DNA of 64,000 bases from positions 806,001 through 870,000 of the forward strand of contig NZ_JAPEPW010000003.1 in NCBI RefSeq assembly GCF_026339955.1, in the 5' to 3' direction. The position numbers and the translations under genes were made by a program. This DNA comes from Streptomyces sp. NBC_01549 (GTDB lineage: Bacteria; Actinomycetota; Actinomycetes; Streptomycetales; Streptomycetaceae). Positions 59,895-64,000 of this stretch are shown here, one piece after another; the first letter of the stretch is position 1; each line of letters starts with the position of its first letter. The notes under the pieces are model-generated. The model was given only the letters and a program-made list of their open reading frames with translations. It had not been told where the DNA came from and ran no database searches.

Positions 59895-61067
59895 TACTGA
59901 CTTCCCCTCGTCAGGGTGAACTTTCGCGAAGTCGCTGATGGGTCCGGTGTGGTGGCTATATCCCGTGGTGTGTGAGGTATGGGGATGGGGGCGGGCTGTC
60001 TGCTGCGGGACGACGGCGCCGGGAGTCGGTACGGATGCAGGCGGCCGAGCTGTTCGAGCAGAAGATCAAGCCGATAGAGGTCGCACGGCGCCTGCGGGTG
60101 AGCCTGAAGTCGGCCTACCAGTGGTACCAGCTGTGGCGGGACGGCGGTGCGCGGGCTCTGGTCTCCGGCGGACCGAGCGGATCGCGGTGCCGTCTGTCCC
60201 CGCGCTGCCTGGAGAAACTTGCCGGGTACCTCGAGCAGGGGCCGGCCGTGCACGGCTGGGTGGAGGACCAGATGTGGACCGCGGCGAAGGGTGGCCACGC
60301 TGATCGGCAGGAAGTTCCACGTCTCTTACAGCGTCTCCGGGGCGACGAGGCTGATGCACCGGCTCGGATTCAGCCCGCAGGTCCCCGCGCGGCGGGTCGC
60401 CGAGCGCGACGAGCAGGCCGTCACTGCGTGGAAGGAGGCGACCTGGGCGGAGGTAAAAGAGCCCGGGCGGCCTGCGGAGGCTACATCTGCTTCGAGGACG
60501 AGGCAGGCTTCACCCGTCGGCCGCCCAAAGGACGCACCTGGGGCCGGCGCGGCCACACCCCGGTCGTGACAGTCAGCGGGCGACGCTCGGGGCGCCTGTC
60601 GGTGGCCGGGCTGATCGCGATGCGGCCGAGTTCCCGGACCCGGCTGTGCCACCGCCTGCGCACCCATCCCGCGGGCAAGGGCAAACGCCGCAGCATGGGC
60701 GAGCGCGACTTCATCGCGCTGATCGACGGTGTCCACCAACTCGTCAAGGCGCCGATCGTGCTGGTGTGGGACCGGCTCAACACGCACGTCTCCCACGCCA
60801 TGCGTGAGTTGATCGCCGAGCGTGAATGGCTGACGATGTTCCTGCTGCCCGCCTACTCGCCCGACCTCAACCCCGTCGAAGACGTGTGGGCACACGTCAA
60901 ACGCAGCCTGGCCAACCTCGCCGTCGTCGCCCTCGACCGACTGGAAACGCTCGTCCGCAACCGACTCAAACGCCTGCAGTACCGGGCTGGCACCCTCGAC
61001 GGTTTCATAGCGGGCACCGGCCTGACCCTCGACGGTCCAGCGTCACCTTGACGAGCCGAAGTCAGTA
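59895..61067 (+). mobile_element. IS630-family element, about 1.17 kb
   Basis: The ends TACTGACTTC... (59895 onward) and the complement of ...GAAGTCAGTA (to 61067) match at about 23 of 26 bases. Each is bounded by TA, as expected for the IS630 group. It contains one transposase gene on the plus strand. It is a different subgroup from 7620-8845. Confidence 0.75.
59972..61051 (+). pseudogene. IS630-family transposase with two compensating frameshifts
   Basis: The frame is open throughout (359 codons), but the middle third is in the wrong phase. The N-terminal helix-turn-helix region (AAELFEQKIKPIEVARRLRV, SAYQWYQLWRDGG) is good up to about 60290. The expected core (LIGRKFHVSYSVSGATRLMH, GFSPQVPARRVAERDEQAV) then appears in another phase until about 60465. 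The original phase resumes at CGGYICFEDEAGF (catalytic Asp) and continues through VLVWDRLNTHVS (Asp) and SPDLNPVEDVWAHV (Glu). One base gained (an extra A near 60287) and one lost would explain it. As written, about 58 residues of the core are scrambled, so activity is unlikely unless these are sequencing errors. Confidence 0.75.
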
Positions 61068-61143
61068 AACGTCAAGCTCAGTACAACTGAGCAACAGCAG
61101 GCCACGATCAAAATCAATAAACAGCCGGACCAGCTACGTCACA

Positions 61144-64000
61144 TCAGCGCACCGGACGAGGCTGTGCGGACAAGGCGCGCTTGGCCACCGACTGGCTGCT
61201 GCCGGAGGATAGAACTGTAGTGATGTGGTCTGTGGGGAGCGGGGGGTGGGGGCGAGGGGCGGTGGAGGGGACCAGGCCGACGAGCGCCACGTACTCGGGA
61301 AGTGTGAGGTCCCGCTGGTAGGGGTTCCGGGCGTCGTGAAGCAGGTGCCAGTAGTCCCGGGCGACGGCGTTGCGATCGGTGGAGGCCGACAGGCCCCAGG
61401 TTGCCCGGGCTGACTCCCGTACTTCCTCGAGGGCACGGAAACTGAGCAGCTGTTCACGCTGCGTGGGATCGTTGAGCCGCATGCGTTCGAGGGCCCAGGC
61501 GCCCTCCAGCAGGAACTGGTAATCCGCCCGGTCCTCCACCGCCGCGGTGAAGACGTGACGCAGGAACCGCACCAACCCCATGAGGGTGTCCTCGCGCCAG
61601 TGGTCGCTGGGTGGTTCGGCTCCGGGCCACCGCATCCCGATCCCCGCAGCCAGCTCTGCCAGCCGGGCTGCGGTCGGCGACGGCCGGAACTCGACCAGAC
61701 GAGCGCTGTCACCGCCCATGACCATCAGGATTCGGTCCTGATCCATCCCCCCCGCACCATCCTCCGCCCACACGGTGTACAGATCGCCGTTGGGTGCGTA
61801 GACCGCGTCGTACAGGTCGCCGACCGCGTCAGCGAGTTGCTGGGCGAGGGAGCTGTGCCACAGCGGGTCGGCGCCCCCCGGCAACTCGCCCGAGCGGCAG
61901 GCAGTAAGAACCATCGTTCTGCGGGGCGCGGGACGGCCGGGCTCGGCAGCGGGCCTGGGCCGGTTGAAACTCTTCCTGTGCCGCAGCACGTCGCCGTTCA
62001 GCTGACCAGGGGTGAGCTCTACATTCGTTCCGTCGTTGGCCGGCAGCAAAAAGTACCGCTGGGGACTCCGTTGCTCGCCGTGCAGGTCAAGCCAGTAGGA
62101 GGGCGGCAGATCGCCCGGCCAGGGGTACGGCAGGGTTCGCGTCCGATCCGACGCTATCCATTCATCGTCGGCTGTCAAATTCTCTGGATAACCGAGCCGA
62201 TACTGCGTTGTCTCGGGGAGAAATCGCATCTCACTGGCTTCCAGCACGGCCCTCATCTCATCGTCGAAAAAAGCTCGACCATACGGGTTTCCCGAACGGT
62301 CCACGAGCGGATACGACCGGTATGTCACCGCTCCTGGCTGCGGGGTTCGGCTCGCGTCGGCCACATCCAGGTTGTCGGGACGGCAACGCACCCACACACC
62401 CGGTGAGCGTGTTTCCCGTTCGTTCTCGTGGGGCCTCATCACCAGGATGTCCAGACCCCGAGGAGAGGTGAACGAGAGCTCCTCGGTGTAGGCCCATACG
62501 TCATGTCCGGTCTGGCGGGCCACTGTGCGCGGCAGATCGAGGTCCACGTCGCCCATGTGGCTCCCGGCGAGGACGATCCCGGTTGCTCCGCTCAGTGTGG
62601 GGTCCGCCGCCACCAGACGGGCGAACTCCTCGTGACTGAGCCCGAGCCACCGGCTGCTGACCCGGTCCCACGCCATCACCGTCCTGCTGGCGGGGTCGTA
62701 CAGTGCCTGGACGCTGTACGGCCGCATCCCCGGCTGGTGCCATGGCGCTCTCTGCGACGTGTCCGCGGCGGGGTTCCGCGGATAGCGGAAGGCTGGGGTT
62801 ATCACGTTACTGGTCAACAGGCGCCGGGGGATGCCGGCGCTGCCCCAGTCGCGCCCAGGGTTGCCATCGTAGTCGGTGGACGAGCTGTCGTGGTCGAGCA
62901 GCGCCCGCTCGGCATGAAAGGCGCGGAGCTCTTGGGCGGTGCAGGTCCGCCCGGCCCGCCTGACCCGCACGGCCGAATTGACCAGCCGCCGCAGGTCGCC
63001 CTCCCCGAGGTCCTCGTAGTTGGTATCGGTCAGATGGAGCAGATACCGCACCATCGCCTCTGGGGTGTGGATGCCCAATGCCTGGCCGTCCTGGTGCAAC
63101 AGCTCTCCCACCAGGACGTCGGGAGACATACCCGGATGCGGCACGAAGGGCACCGGCGTCGCCCTGACGGGCCTGATACCACCCGTGCGGGGGCGTTGGA
63201 CGGCCTGCGGCTGGCGCCCGGCGCGCCCCGAGCGCTTCGGCGTCACGGCATGACCACCGCGCACCCGGCCGGCCCGGACGACCGCGCCGGTGCCCTCAGA
63301 AGACTGACCATGTCTACTGGCCACGCCACCCACCGTTGCCGTCGTACCCGTGGTGACGCCGTCGGCCGGGAGGAAAGTATGGGCATCCGGGGCGGTGGAG
63401 CGTGCCTCCAGGAGAGCGCCCTCCGCGGCGGCGTCCGGCGGCACCCTGGTAGCTGGTGTGTGCGTGGCCGAGTCCTCTCGTGTGGTGGGGTTTTCTGTGG
63501 CGGTGTGCTCGGCGGCGGCGTGCTGAGGGCGGGGGGCGGTTGGGGCCGTCATGGGTATGGGGTCAGGTCCGGCCGTGAAGGGTCGGGTGACGGCTGTGTG
63601 GCGTGCCGGTGGTCGGAAAGCGACCTGAGCTCTGTCGACTCCTGGCGCGGGTACCCGGCCGGAGCCCGCGGAGGAATCACTGGACGTCACCATGTCCGAC
63701 GGTGGCCGTCCAGACCCGACCGCACCGGCAGTCTCCTGGGCACGGCTGCCGCCGGGAACCGCCGTGACGGCACTCCGGACAGTTCCGGCGCCGGCCGCGG
63801 CAGCGGAGGTGGCATGGGTGGGCTCGGGCTTGCCGATGCGCCGGCGGTCCGTGAACGTGGCGTGCAGGTGGTTCGTCCCGGCACCGCCAGCGACGCCGGC
63901 TGGCGGGGTGACTGCGGATTCGTTCTTTTCTGACTCTGTGGACGTCGCGGTGTGCGCCGGGCCGGCCTCGGTGGAGGTGCCGGCGGCCGGCACCTCCACC
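61144..64000 (-). CDS. C-terminal part of a second giant modular protein with a caspase-like ('lonely Cys') module, 5' end outside window
   Basis: The minus frame is open to the window edge and stops at 61144, giving at least 951 residues. A Thr/Ala/Pro-rich linker (about 63230-64000) precedes a folded region. An N-terminal helical block contains LVGELLHQDGQALGIHTPEA and YLLHLTDTNYEDLGEGDLRR. An alpha/beta module follows (ATGIVLAGSHMGDVDLDLPR, ARQTGHDVWAYTEEL). Then comes a His-Gly ... Cys pair: LDLHGEQ with the His codon at 62080-62082, and MVLTACRSGELPG with the Cys codon at 61897-61899, 61 residues apart. LAQQLADAVGDLYDAVYAPNG and a helical tail follow. LTACRSG resembles the caspase QACRG site. 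Layout and motifs match the 14328-27788 protein. Peptidase function is inferred. Confidence 0.7.
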   Translation of the reverse strand, partial: VEVPAAGTSTEAGPAHTATSTESEKNESAVTPPAGVAGGAGTNHLHATFTDRRRIGKPEPTHATSAAAAGAGTVRSAVTAVPGGSRAQETAGAVGSGRPPSDMVTSSDSSAGSGRVPAPGVDRAQVAFRPPARHTAVTRPFTAGPDPIPMTAPTAPRPQHAAAEHTATENPTTREDSATHTPATRVPPDAAAEGALLEARSTAPDAHTFLPADGVTTGTTATVGGVASRHGQSSEGTGAVVRAGRVRGGHAVTPKRSGRAGRQPQAVQRPRTGGIRPVRATPVPFVPHPGMSPDVLVGELLHQDGQALGIHTPEAMVRYLLHLTDTNYEDLGEGDLRRLVNSAVRVRRAGRTCTAQELRAFHAERALLDHDSSSTDYDGNPGRDWGSAGIPRRLLTSNVITPAFRYPRNPAADTSQRAPWHQPGMRPYSVQALYDPASRTVMAWDRVSSRWLGLSHEEFARLVAADPTLSGATGIVLAGSHMGDVDLDLPRTVARQTGHDVWAYTEELSFTSPRGLDILVMRPHENERETRSPGVWVRCRPDNLDVADASRTPQPGAVTYRSYPLVDRSGNPYGRAFFDDEMRAVLEASEMRFLPETTQYRLGYPENLTADDEWIASDRTRTLPYPWPGDLPPSYWLDLHGEQRSPQRYFLLPANDGTNVELTPGQLNGDVLRHRKSFNRPRPAAEPGRPAPRRTMVLTACRSGELPGGADPLWHSSLAQQLADAVGDLYDAVYAPNGDLYTVWAEDGAGGMDQDRILMVMGGDSARLVEFRPSPTAARLAELAAGIGMRWPGAEPPSDHWREDTLMGLVRFLRHVFTAAVEDRADYQFLLEGAWALERMRLNDPTQREQLLSFRALEEVRESARATWGLSASTDRNAVARDYWHLLHDARNPYQRDLTLPEYVALVGLVPSTAPRPHPPLPTDHITTVLSSGSSQSVAKRALSAQPRPVR

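Overview
The window is high-G+C actinobacterial DNA, almost certainly Streptomyces. The signs are a near-uniform G/C bias at third codon positions, GTG and TTG starts, an SsgA-family sporulation protein, a PP2C phosphatase/ATPase remnant of the Streptomyces type, and insertion sequences of families common in Streptomyces. The number of insertion sequences, broken genes and chimeric junctions points to an accessory region such as a chromosome arm or an island. No ribosomal RNA, complete tRNA or CRISPR array was seen.

From 1 to 28.4 kb the window is dominated by very large modular proteins of a polymorphic-toxin kind. A C-terminal fragment runs in from the left edge (2-2218). A second gene (about 7086-10368) is cut in two by an IS630-family element sitting at a TA site. 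A third locus (11017-27788) starts with a small ESAT-6-like helical protein, followed by a membrane-helix N-terminus, a Gly/Ala-rich repeat linker and a 4486-codon open frame. A fourth relative enters from the right edge on the minus strand (61144-64000). Several carry alpha/beta modules of one type, with a strand, an LPR-x-LA-like helix and a VWA-like strand. The two largest contain His-Gly ... Cys pairs that resemble the dyad of caspase-like peptidases. I take them to be the giant actinobacterial proteins that databases label 'lonely Cys domain' proteins, and suggest export by a type VII-like route. That function is inference.

From 27.8 to 45.6 kb lies a graveyard of mobile DNA with some intact genes. 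It holds an integrase stump, an IS3 element whose transposase gene carries a complete group II intron, a truncated copy of an esterase-like phytase, and a SprT-like metalloprotein. It also holds an SsgA-family gene, a broken IS701, a TnpB-like gene, an IS110, an intact esterase-like phytase, a pair of small membrane proteins, a lectin-domain membrane protein, and an intact ISAs1 element with a 9-bp target duplication.

From 45.6 to 61.1 kb metabolic and cell-envelope genes are mixed with remnants. A sialidase-like (BNR) gene and a flavin monooxygenase are fused and frameshifted. SnoaL-like, 3-hydroxybutyryl-CoA dehydrogenase, alpha/beta hydrolase, glutamate-synthase-like FMN protein, YceI-like and MHYT genes look intact. 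A 222-bp MITE with perfect target duplication and a 62-bp near-perfect palindrome lie here.

Many frameshifts are single-base changes in G/C runs. Some may be assembly errors, so raw-read support matters before calling every one a pseudogene.
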